This document shows, in pieces, positions 1 to 10,173 of a stretch of 64,000 nt of DNA. Position numbers and translations under genes: made by a program. The DNA lies in the NCBI RefSeq assembly GCF_018687715.1, contig NC_056766.1, forward strand, positions 4,492,501 through 4,556,500, given 5' to 3'. Origin of the DNA: Carya illinoinensis (taxonomy: Eukaryota > Streptophyta > Magnoliopsida > Fagales > Juglandaceae). The notes under the pieces were generated by a model, which had not been told where the DNA came from, made no database searches, and saw only the letters and a program-made list of their open reading frames with translations. How positions within the stretch are numbered: position 1 is the first letter of the stretch; every line of letters begins with the position of its first letter.

Positions 1-2
1 AG

Positions 3-512
3 GGTACCTCAAATGTCGCATTATGTTATGAAGGATCAGACTTTACTGTCAGAGGCTATGTTGATTCAGATTATGCAGGTGATCTTAACAAGAGCAAGTC
101 CACCTCAGGTTATGTGTTTACTCTTGCTGGAGGAGCTGTAAGCTGGGTTTCAAAATTGCAGTCTATCGTGGCTACTTCTACAACGGAGGTAGAATATGTC
201 GCAGCTACACAAGCTAGCAAAGAGGCAATATGGTTGCAAATGCTACTGGAAGAGCTCGGACACGTACAAGAGAAGGTTGATTTATTTTGTGATAGTCAGA
301 GCGCTTTGCATTTGGTAAAGAATCCAGCATTTCATTCAAGGACAAAGCACATACGAGTTCAGTATCACTTCGTTCGTGAGAAGGTGGAAGAAGGAAGTGT
401 GGATATACAAAAAATCCATACAAAAGACAACCTAGCAGATATATTAACAAAGCCAATTAATAATGACAAGTTTATCTGGTGTCGATCCTCCTTAGGCCTA
501 GCAGATATGTAA
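3..512 (+). CDS. Ty1/copia polyprotein, C-terminal RNase H end (partial)
   Basis: This is the last part of a copia pol polyprotein, the RNase H domain that removes the RNA strand during reverse transcription. The frame is open from base 3 to the stop at 510-512, so the start lies outside the window. Visible hallmarks of copia RNase H are VDSDYAGDLNKSKSTSGYVF, then SWVSKLQSIVATSTTEVEY, a late catalytic-type FCDSQSALHL, and the family ending KIHTKDNLADILTKPI. No frameshift or stop interrupts the visible part, unlike most other retroelements here. A polypurine tract and an LTR follow directly, as expected for the 3' end of the element. The family assignment is secure; whether the whole element is intact cannot be judged. 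Confidence 0.93.
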   Translation, partial: GTSNVALCYEGSDFTVRGYVDSDYAGDLNKSKSTSGYVFTLAGGAVSWVSKLQSIVATSTTEVEYVAATQASKEAIWLQMLLEELGHVQEKVDLFCDSQSALHLVKNPAFHSRTKHIRVQYHFVREKVEEGSVDIQKIHTKDNLADILTKPINNDKFIWCRSSLGLADM

Positions 513-578
513 GCGGCATGGAGATGGAAAGTGTAGAAAAGATAGAAGGATTACAAAAGTGACTTTAAGTGGGAGATA

Positions 579-1133
579 TGTAGCGGTAAAGCCACTTTTA
601 TGGACTTTTACGGGTCAAAAATGGTGGCTAGTTGAGCTTGCATTCACATTTGCTTCCGCCATCTTCCACTTGCTTCCGCCATCTTCCACTTGCTTTCGCC
701 ATCTTCCACCGCCAAAGCCACCTTTCTTGGGTCAAAAATGGTGGCTAGTTGACAACCTACATCAAGCTTGCGTTCACATTTGCTTCCGCCATCTTCCAGT
801 TGCTTCCGCCATCTTCCACCTCCTTTAACTCCTATAAATACATGTTTTGAAACCTATCCCATTTTTAAAGAAAAATTTAGAGAAAGAGAGAGAGAGTTTT
901 AGAGAGAAAAATAGTGAGGTTTCTCCTATATATTGTCTCTCCTTTTATAAGAAAGAGTGAGTTTTCTCCTTTTATAAGAGAGGGTATTGTCAATTGTGCT
1001 CTCCTTATTCAAGAGAGAAATTCTTGTAATCCTTTTGCTATAAGTGAAATTCTTCTACAATTGGAGTTCTTTATTATTTCTTTTATTCTTTCTCATTTCT
1101 ACTTCAGTTGTAATTGTATGCCCCAGTACCACA
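579..1133 (+). repeat. 3' LTR of the copia element at the left edge
   Basis: The LTR starts with TGTAGCGG right after a purine-rich tract (AGTGGGAGAT, 569-577) and ends at about CCACA near 1133; the end is approximate. Inside, a segment of about 115 bp occurs twice (from about 612 and about 729), each with the phrase GTCAAAAATGGTGGCTAGTTG followed by runs of the 20-bp motif TTGCTTCCGCCATCTTCCAC. A TATA box (CTATAAATA) lies at 832-840, and a GA-rich stretch resembling an R/U5 leader follows. The 5' LTR is outside the window, so the target duplication cannot be tested. Confidence 0.75.
832..840 (+). promoter_or_regulatory. TATA box in copia LTR
   Basis: CTATAAATA lies between the U3 tandem repeats and the GA-rich leader, where LTR promoters usually sit. 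This is inferred from position and sequence only. Confidence 0.55.
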
Positions 1134-1143
1134 ACGTCCTAAC

Positions 1144-1560
1144 ATCAAACCTAAGAGATGAAATAGGGGATGTTATTATAGCATGCAGTAAGATAGAAAA
1201 TGAGATGACAAACCTAGAAAATGTTCAAGTTTTAGCAATGTTAAGAGGGCTGCAGTTTTGTGTTCAATAGCTAGGGAGTCCCGAAGCTGATATTGGAAAC
1301 TGATTGCATTATTGTTGGTTAATGAGCTTCAATCATCTGGTGAAAATTTAACACCTCTTAGACGTTTCCTGCAAGAAATATAGAGATTGTTGAGCTATTT
1401 CCAAGAGTGTAAAGCGTACATGTTCACAGATTGGAAAATGAATTAAGCTGGACATATATTGGCTAGACATGCTTAGAATCTGGTAGATACTTATGAAATG
1501 TGGTGGGATCATGTCCCAATGTCGGTTTCCCAAGCTATTTGGCTTCATAAGAACAATTTG
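1144..1560 (+). pseudogene. Decayed RNase H-like (RVT_3) domain of a non-LTR element or related gene
   Basis: In frame, the sequence reads LRDEIGDVIIACS, then VLAMLRGLQFC, a stop, LILETDCIIVVNELQSS, and further on AGHILARHA and a tryptophan-rich ending. This order (GDV.ACS, A.L.GL..C, L.LE.DC..VV..L, HxLARxA) is typical of the plant RVT_3 RNase H-like domain found at the end of LINE reverse transcriptases and in many stand-alone plant fragments. At least three in-frame stops are present, so it is a fossil. The copia LTR abuts its left side, so that copia probably inserted into or next to it. Confidence 0.7.
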
Positions 1561-2876
1561 TAATGCTTTTATGTTTAATGACATTGATGTTTTCCAATAT
1601 ATGTATATATATATGTATATAATGTATCAGTATTAATAATTTGAGTATAAAGTGTAAAACTTGTAGTAGTACTATTTATAATATACAAACAAGTATTTCC
1701 AGTACTGTAGAAAAAGTGAGCTAAAAAAAACCAAAATAGGTAAAAGGAAAGACATGCAGGTGGAATAAAACTCAAATTATAAAATAGGTCTTCAAAAGTA
1801 GCAAAATAACAAACAAAAAATTCAAGCAGTTGATCTGACAAGAGTTATCTTATCCAAAGATAAAGGTAGCAAAAAAAAAATGTCATCATGTTAATTTATT
1901 ACCGATAAGGCAAAAGATTCCTGCAACATTAATTTAAGTTCAGCTCAATCATATCATTGAATGACTCGAATTGAAAAAGAAGTCTTTCTTTTTTCTTTTA
2001 TAAGATCAACAATAATTTAAGTAAAAGATTTTCACAACAATCATTTGGAATGACTTGAAAAAAAATCTTTCTTTTTCTTTTATAATATCAACAATAGTTT
2101 ATGGAAATGTTAGTATTCAAAATAAATTATTCAAACGAAAAACGAGTACCAGAAATTTCATTTGGAGATCATATCGTGCAACAAATGATGTAATAAATAT
2201 CCCCACCTCTTGCGGCACGCTTAGATCATTCAGACAAAGGATATCTTATCCAGTCAAAAAATGAGAGAGTCTTTATGACTTGGAAAGCAAATTAAAGATT
2301 TCCACGTAAAACAGTCTTTTTTTTCTTTTCTTTTCTAAGAAGTCTTCCACTAGCACTACTTTTATGGTAAAGAGTTCAAGTAGGCCCAAAGAAACACATA
2401 GCACTACTTTTATGGTTTTATCCTTTATGTATCAAATTATCAAAACTAAAAAATATAGCCTTAAATAAAATGTATATCAGTATTAATAAAGTGAAAAGAG
2501 AGAGAGAAAAACAAAAAAAAAAAACATTGAAAATGAAACACATCATGAGTGAAAGATTTTCACGTACAACAATAATTTCATCCAAATGTAATTTATGACT
2601 GACAAAAGAAATCTCATCCAAAGCAAATTAGGCCATCGTGTTAATTTATGACTGACAAAGCAAATTAAAGATTTTACGCACAACAATAATTTTAGAGAGA
2701 CTACTCGTAAAAGAAATATTTCTTTTCTATCTTTTTTTTTTTTCTTTTTTTTCTTTTTCCTTTAATCCCAACAGGTTTCTCGATAGTAGGACTATGAATA
2801 TGCATCACCTGCCCCACTTGAGCACACTAGAATTATTAGCCACTTCCTTCGTCTGCCCCGCTTTCTCTTTTAAGAA
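1561..2876. other. AT-rich noncoding stretch with local duplications
   Basis: No supported gene. A short unit is repeated: GAATGACTCGAATTG with a T-rich tail and ATCAACAATA at about 1959-2015, and a diverged copy at 2048-2097. The phrases AAAGATTTTCACG...ACAACAATAATTT and TTAATTTATGACTGACAAA recur at about 2540-2700. A run of alternating TA lies near 1602-1625. Confidence 0.5.
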
Positions 2877-3235
2877 TTATTTAGAAATAACTTTTATCTT
2901 ATTTTATTTTATTTCATTTTATCTTATCTTATCTTTTTTTAAATATCACTCAAATATAAACACTTTCAAATTAATAATTACAACTTTTTTAAACTTTCAA
3001 ACAAAATATAAAAGACAATTCAACTTTTTCAAATCTTCAAAAAAAAATATTAATATCTAAATTAGTATTTTAATAATATTTTAAATTTATAATAATTTTT
3101 ATTCAATTTTTTCTCGCTTATTTTTCAAAATTTAATTAATATTTTATTTAAGTTATTTTTCTATTATTTACAAATCATTTTATTAGTTACTATTTATAAA
3201 ATTTTTATCTTATCTCATTCTTTAAGCATTTTTTA
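2877..3235. repeat. AT-rich MITE-like repeat
   Basis: The segment begins with TTATCTTATTTTATTTTATTTC-type sequence. It contains phrases such as AATTCAACTTTTTCAAATCT and ends with TTTATCTTATCTCATTC. From memory this resembles an abundant short AT-rich repeat family of Fagales genomes. Shorter stretches with the TCTCATCTTATCTCAT phrase occur near 4140 and, inverted, near 33065. The ends and target duplication could not be fixed. Confidence 0.35.
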
Positions 3236-4390
3236 ATGTTTTATATTTTATGCTATTAGTTATCAATAATATGGCATATTATATCCTCTAATTATAAAAA
3301 TTAAAATAAAAAAACCAAGTGACATAATTATACGTAGTTTGAACAGTACTTAAAACTAAATTACGAAGAGTCAGCCTAATTTGAATTCATTAGTACTACT
3401 ATTATAAGAGATCCGATCTTTAGAAATTTGTGTCTAGCTGGTAGCTGGAAAGTGCCTTTCTTCCACCGCGAACAAGTGTAAAGGGACTTCTTGGCGTTTC
3501 TAATTGGAAACCACGTGGAAAAAGGGGAAAAAAATTACAGAAAGTGGAAACACGTGTCGAAAAGGCAATGACTCCAGAGGTCTGCAAAAGATAGTAAAAT
3601 ACAAAAAGAGAGCTAATTAATGAAAGGAAAAGTAGGAAGCGAAAGCAATGTGTTTAACTTTGGAGAAGCAAAAGATTCTCAATTTCATCATTGTGGATTA
3701 CTACAAAGTAGCTATCAATTCATGCATGCAGATATTTACAGTTGGATCGTACTCGGTATCGCTGGGAGTTATCGTTAGTATAATAATACAAAGTAGCTAT
3801 CAAATGCATGTTATACTAGTTGTGTAACCTTGTAAACTATCCAAATTGCCATGTTATACTAGTTAATAATACATTAATATAACTAATTAATCTATTTATT
3901 TAATAGGTTAAACTTTTAATATAAATAATAATTTCATAATATCTTCAAATAAAAAAATAAAAAATTGGTGAGGCTTTTTCCTTGTTGGAAACTATTCAAT
4001 TTGGACATATTGTTGTGTTGTCCTATTTAAAAATTAATTCCATCCTTTGCAATATTATTCGTATATTAGTAAAAAATAATAATTTTTAAGGATAAGTACG
4101 CATGACTTAAGGCTGGTTTAGTTATAAAAAATCAAATTATCTCATCTTATCTCATATAATCATTACAATTATCTTTTATTAAATATCACATATTTTTTTA
4201 ATTTTTTTCTTTTATTAAATATTTGGTATATGGATAATGAGTAGAAAAATTGAATTAGTTTAAAAAGAATAAATTTAAAAAAAATTAAAAATTTTAAAAA
4301 ATAAAAATAATGAAGTGTATAGTATTTGAGACTTATGAGTAACAAGGCTCCAATTATATATATTCTATTTTCTTCTGCCTGCACTTAGCA
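3236..4390. other. Noncoding stretch
   Basis: No supported gene. The notable elements are two CACGTG palindromes at 3512 and 3551 and a motif at about 3658-3684 shared with the arms of the small inverted-repeat element at 4893-5040. Confidence 0.5.
3512..3556. promoter_or_regulatory. Pair of G-box (CACGTG) elements
   Basis: CACGTG occurs at 3512-3517 and again at 3551-3556. The second is in CACGTGTC context, an ABRE-like form bound by plant bZIP factors. Two copies 39 bp apart in AT-rich DNA resemble promoter architecture, but I see no gene start nearby, so the regulatory role is speculative. Confidence 0.3.
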
Positions 4391-4750
4391 AAAATCATAA
4401 TTAAACGAAAAATAATAATTAAAACCTCCGTTACAAAAGTAGGATGGAATCTCAAAGTCAAAGAATAACAAATCTAGCTACTTTCTCTTTCCTAGAAGAA
4501 AAAAAAATCAGAGTTTAGATATATAATTGGTTTGCACAAGATTCATATAATATATATATATATATATAGATATAGATATTATATCATGTATATTATTTTC
4601 CATTCAGTACGTAATCTAATTACTTGAAAAAAAAGCTACGGAATGATGTTTGGTTTAGGATCATTAATTGGTAACATTACTAGAATTATGGTAAAGCGGG
4701 GACTCGATTTGGCCGGGCGGATCGTTAATAATTTTTATAGAGTATTGATT
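4391..4750. repeat. Direct duplication, copy A
   Basis: This block is repeated at about 5468-5820. Shared phrases in the same order are AAAATCATAATTAAACG, ACAAAAGTAGGATGGAATCT, CTCTTTCCTAGAAGAAAAAA, GTACGTAATCTAATTAC, AAAGCTACGGAATGA and GCGGATCGTTAATAATTTTT. The copies differ by small indels and a (TA)n run. No coding potential is recognised. Confidence 0.85.
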
Positions 4751-4892
4751 ATTCATAGCGGTGGAGCCACTTAAATAGATTAAACACGTCACTTTTTAAA
4801 TCACTAGTAACATGAATTATTAAAAGATAAACATAACTAGTGAGCTAACAACAAGAAACGAGAAAGAAAATGATCCATCAAATCATTTTTAT

Positions 4893-5040
4893 AATTTTGG
4901 AAAAGCAAAAGATTCCCAATTTAGAATAAATTAATTTCTTAAATTTTTTCCATCTTTTTGTTATTTGCTAAATGGATATATATCTGAGTACTTGTAATCC
5001 AGAACGATGGGATTGGAGAATCTTTTGCTTATCCAAAATT
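4893..5040. mobile_element. Small inverted-repeat (MITE-like) element
   Basis: Arms of about 28 bp, 4893-4920 and 5011-5040, are inverted copies with few mismatches (AATTTTGGAAAAGCAAAAGA against its reverse complement). The whole is 148 bp, AT-rich and without an ORF. No clear target duplication was found. A third half-site lies at about 3658-3684. Confidence 0.5.
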
Positions 5041-5467
5041 AAAAACATTGTTTTGATCCTTCCTACTTTTTGTTTGAATAAGATATCCTGTAATATCTTG
5101 TTGGACCATTAGCTGTATCGTTTTCAGTTTATTTTGCAAGTTTAAAATATTAGCCACATGTAAGCTGCCCCACTACTTTTCCTTCATTTGCCATAAGTTT
5201 CTCGAGACATGTACTGTTTGCAAGTAGACTTTTTCTTTAAAGTTTTGTGATATTGCTATATACTACCCATCGCATCGACCATGCTTCCTCCCATTATTTC
5301 TGCTCCTCACTCCCCACCATATGTCTTGTTGCTCTCACCACCAATCATCTGCTGGCAGCTAGCATCTTCTTTCAAATCTCTGTTTCTTTCAATCTTTCTC
5401 TTTCCAAATCCTTCCAGCTTTTCTAAATCGTCTTTTTTTGTATTGCTCGATCTCGACGTGGCCTCCA

Positions 5468-5820
5468 AAAATCATAATTAAACGTACAAGAATAATTAAA
5501 ACCACTATTACAAAAGTAGGATGGAATCTCACAGTCAAAGAATTACAAATCTAATTATTTTCTCTTTCCTAGAAGAAAAAAAAAAAATCAGAGTTTAGAT
5601 ATATAATTGGTTTTCACAAATATCACTTGCTAATAAACTTGTAATTAAAAAATAAGACTCACCAACAAAATACATATATATATATGTATATTATTTTCCA
5701 GTACGTAATCTAATTACCTGTATCAGCTTAATGAGTTCAAGGAATTACTCGAAAAAAGCTACGGAATGACGTTTGGTAAAGCATGGAGTCAATTTGGGCG
5801 GATCGTTAATAATTTTTAAT
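5468..5820. repeat. Direct duplication, copy B
   Basis: Second copy of the block at 4391-4750, in the same orientation with a period of about 1.08 kb. The small inverted-repeat element lies between the two copies and is not part of the duplicated unit. Confidence 0.85.
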
Positions 5821-6811
5821 CTTGCTTATATCTGTTAATGAAAAATTAATAAATATGTTCCTTTAAGCAACTGAATTGACGAGAAAGATTATGGTGAATA
5901 AGTTGATCTTGTCCGACAAAAGAAAGAATTTATTTGCAAAGCCAAGATAAGGAAAAAAAAACCCATAATTTTTAGAACCCTTTGGTAGACTGACTTGTTT
6001 GTGTAAAGAGTTATTCTCAGATATTTTGCTTTCAAACTTAAGTAAAACAAAAGGAACTGGCTACTCTGTCACTTGAGTAGTATTCTCTTATTTGGCCACT
6101 AATCACTTTTAAATTTTTTTTTCATTTTTCTTTTCATATTTTTTTAATATATTTAAATATTTTTAAAACATAAAAAAATATACTAGTATAGTTAAAATCA
6201 ATTCCTTAATTATTAAGTAAAAAACAAATTCCATGAACGGTCAAGTACTATAGGGGTACACTATAGGCAATAGAGTAGTTTTTTCCAAAACAAAAACTAT
6301 TTTTTAATTTCAAATTTTTAACTTTTTTATTTAATTATTAACTAATTATTATAAAATTTTCATATTTTCAAACAAAGTACAAATAAAAATACAAGATTTT
6401 TAAATTTCAAACCAAAAATAGTACTAAAACATTAAGAAGAAAAACAAGAAACAAAACACAAAACTGTCCTCTCGCCTCCCTCCCATTGCCAACCACCATT
6501 TTCAATGCCATCTACAAAACCCCATTACCCAACAGGCACTTGTTTCTTCTCTCTCTCTCCCTCTCCATCTACCTACATCTCCTTTGTTTGATGGCGTGAT
6601 CCCCAGAAACCCAGATCCCATACCTATATTTGTTGTCCCTTTTGCATTCTCAATATGGAGAAAAGCTGTGTCCTTTCACAGAGAATCAACGTAAAGCTTC
6701 TAATTCTAAGCCCCAAAAAAACCTTAATTTACACTTAAGTATTTGCCAAAGTTTGCTGATTTCCTTTCCACTTTCTCTGTGTCCCTGCATTATTATTACA
6801 AACACAATCTA
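5821..6811. other. Noncoding stretch left of the CACTA insertion
   Basis: AT-rich to about 6460, then a C/T-rich stretch (6470-6600) that looks like a plant 5' leader but leads into no recognisable protein. The last three bases, CTA (6809-6811), are the left target-site duplication of the CACTA element. Confidence 0.5.
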
Positions 6812-6834
6812 CACTACAAGAAAATACATCTTTT

Positions 6835-7435
6835 CCAGCACCACTAATAGTCGCAAATAACCACAAAAAACGCTGGTAATAATTATTCGCAGCGTTTTTT
6901 TATATGCCGGATGGTAGTCGCAATTGTATACTCACTTATAAATTAATCTAGCGATAGACTAAAAACACTGCAGATATTCCACTATTTACAGCGTTTTCTC
7001 ACGCTGCAAATAATCCATAAAACGCTGGTAATATCAGTCTGCCTGTGGCCATAAAACGCTGAGAAAAACATTCTGCAGCGTTGCTTCAATGTCACAAATA
7101 ACACTAAATTCGCTGAAAATAAACTGGATTATTTGCAGCGCTATTAAGAAACGCTGCTACTATCAGTACATTATTAATAGCGTTTTAAAATTACGCTGCA
7201 AATAAATTTTTTAACAGCGCTATAAAACGCTGTAAATACCTGTTAGAACGCTGGAAATATTCATTTATTATTGGTAGCGTTTTAATATAACGTTGAGAAT
7301 ATTTTTTTTATCAGCGTTACAAAATCTAAAGACAGGGAAGCCAACATATTATTTCCAGCGGGATTTAAAACGCTGCAAATAATATTCCACAGCTAAATTT
7401 TTTTCGCAGCGCCTCATTCAACGCCGAGAATGACC
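6835..7435. repeat. Left subterminal repeat array of the CACTA element
   Basis: Many copies, in both orientations, of a short motif around AACGCTG(C/G)AAATA and its complement, for example TTTGCAGCGTTTT-like stretches. In CACTA elements such arrays are binding sites for the element's DNA-binding protein. This array is about 600 bp, roughly three times longer than the one at the right end. Confidence 0.85.
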
Positions 7436-10173
7436 TTGTTTTTAGACATACCCAGTATGTAATTGTTACGTACTGTTTGGTACCTAATTCAATCCAACTC
7501 AGACCCATATTTCAAGATAGAAGGATATTTGCCTTTTAACAACCATAACATTTTCAATATAATATAAATTCAGAAATCCAATACAACATTGTTACAATCT
7601 TTTCTGGTCATCAATACATTAGCTTGGTGCATTAATGGAAGGGAATTTTAACTACTATATTTCGGAGTCAAGCTAACAGGAAATACATGTGTAAATTTCA
7701 AGTTCTCTCCATAAATACAGCCCAATACAGCAGGTTCAGGTGTTCATGGAACTGGAGATCATGAAGCTTCCACCCCGAGAGCCGCTGGAACATCGACAGC
7801 ACCCCCCATGCATGAAATTTTACCATAGGTTACGTACCCCTTCAATGTTAGTTGTTGCAAACAAATTAGATCCAGCTGCAAATGTACAAAATTAATTTCA
7901 TGCTTCAACTCTTTGGCATTCCCAGCCTCTGCATATGAATACTCTTTGGTATTCCACTTATCTGCATATAATATATACATATATATCAAATAAAACATGA
8001 TTACATACTTTGCATTTAAGATCTAATTAAAAACATCCAGACTCTATATATATACACATTTCGATGTCATTAATAAATAGAGATTCAGATTGGGGTGTGC
8101 GTTTGAACAGACATTAGAGTTTAGAGATGGAAGGCCTTTAAAGCATGAGGTGATGGAGGATTGATTGAACAGGACATTGAGGCTTCATGCTGCTACATAC
8201 AGGTCCTTTAAACAATTAATAGACTCTTCTCAGTAGCTTGAAAAAAAGATCAACAATTTCAACTACACCAAACGTGAAGTATACCTAATCACTGGCTGCA
8301 TGGGCCTAATTTTTCTATATCGTCATTCTCTTGTATGTCTTTTGTAGAATCATGGACGGTTTTACTTGCATATGGTTGTAGCAGGGTTGCTAGTGTTCGA
8401 TAAATTGCTATTTATTCCTGAATCGCTACTCTTTTGATTTCTTTTTCTTGCACATGGTTATAGCATATGTGCCTTCAAGTGGTCTACCAAAGAAAATCCA
8501 ATTAAGCTTAAGACTTAATGGGCTACAATCTAGTGATAAAAGAGAACACTGAAAGAATATACTTTAAGGCCTTCTGCTGCTCTTGTACCAGAGGTTCAAA
8601 ATGTTGCAGAATCTTTATGTAATTATTAAAAAAAAAAAACTTAACCAGTCATTTCTTTCTCTCTGGATGAATCGCATCAAACAGATCAAAGCATTATCAT
8701 GTCAACTATAATTAGAATACTATATCATGTCCATCATGTCAAGTAGACCCATCATGTCAACTATATCATGCCAATTATCAAAAATATCTAGTTGTGTTCA
8801 TCCTATCAAACACCATAATTAGTAACAGGGAAAAGAAATTAGGAATAAAAACAACCCATTTTAAAATGCACAACTTCCTTTGGTTTCAGCATTATAAGCG
8901 TGGGTAAATAACCACCCCAATAATCACCCCAAAAACCTGAACTAGCAGAAAACACCTTGTTCAGCCCCAATAATTGACATCTACAAGAATCGACCTGAGA
9001 TCAATGATTATTGGGACTAGATCAGCAATCTTTTATAGTATATTCATAATTTTTCATAGACCAATACATGAGGCTAATAACAAGTGTAGATGTTTGACAA
9101 ATGAAACTTTTCCTCCATCCTTTCCATTACATGGAGCAACATGTGTTTTAACAATTTAAACTCAAATGATGTGGGCTGTTACTAATGATGTTATCTTGGT
9201 GTTTTGATATTTATCCTTCATTTATTCTTGTAACGTAGGTATCTTTTCACTAAATTCGGAGCATCAAATCCCTATAAGTGTGAATAAAGGTTCTACACAA
9301 TTATGTTTCTAGTGCTTCCATAATATATATATAGAAATCTGGGAAACATTCTAAGATAGGTGCATAAATGCAATAATCACAATACTAAGAGGAAATGAAC
9401 CTTTGAAGGGGAATAGGTTTTTGTTTCATACGTGAAATTATCATATATAGAAAACTATCATACTAGTGTTTCCACACAATTATAATCACTGCCACCTAAA
9501 AGCTATCTCAGTCAATTAAAATATAAGTCATCCTTTTTATTGAGAAAGGATTGGATGCATAATTAAATGGGTGGAAGAAAAGACGGGTAATGAAGACAAC
9601 CTGAAATTCAGCTTCCTCTTTTGATGTAGTCCAAAGTTCAGGCATCCTCTATTTTGCTCCCATCACACAGGCCCACACCTTACCAATCTACTTATCCAAG
9701 CATGCCAATCATAGTACAATGCCATTGCAAAAAATCTTGAATTATTCCATTCAGACCTTTCCATGGTGATAGTATTATGCATATCCTGTACATAATGTTG
9801 TCAAGCCCAACAGAAATATTACCATTAGTTTTAAAAGTCTTCAATAAGTAGTAAGTGACTTATTTGCTAGCAACTACAATATGTTTAAATTTATAAAGAT
9901 AATGGTGGCTTAGATATTTACCTTTATGATATTACCACATTGCATAATCTCATGGATTGTTGGTTGCCCAAACTGAGCACATATATATTTAAGGATGAAA
10001 ACACAGGGCCCAAAAAATAGTTTTACCCAACCCAGCTTGCTCCCACAAAACATATACATATAGCCTTCCATTGGATATATATACCTTGAAGGCCATAACT
10101 ACATCGGCACCACAAAAAATGCACCCAAAAAGCCACAAAAAACCAAACCCGGCATCTTCTCAGATGTCCCCAC
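7436..10173. other. CACTA internal noncoding region downstream of the genes
   Basis: No domain recognised. A minus-strand open stretch at 7759-7998 (about 79 codons) matches nothing I know. A loose repeat of ATCATGTCAACTATA-type phrases lies at 8695-8775. This is the 3' flank of the accessory gene in gene direction. Confidence 0.45.

Noticed and set aside
6630..6860. ORF across the left CACTA end
   Set aside because: Crosses the insertion boundary at 6812 and has no recognisable domain; not a pre-insertion gene.
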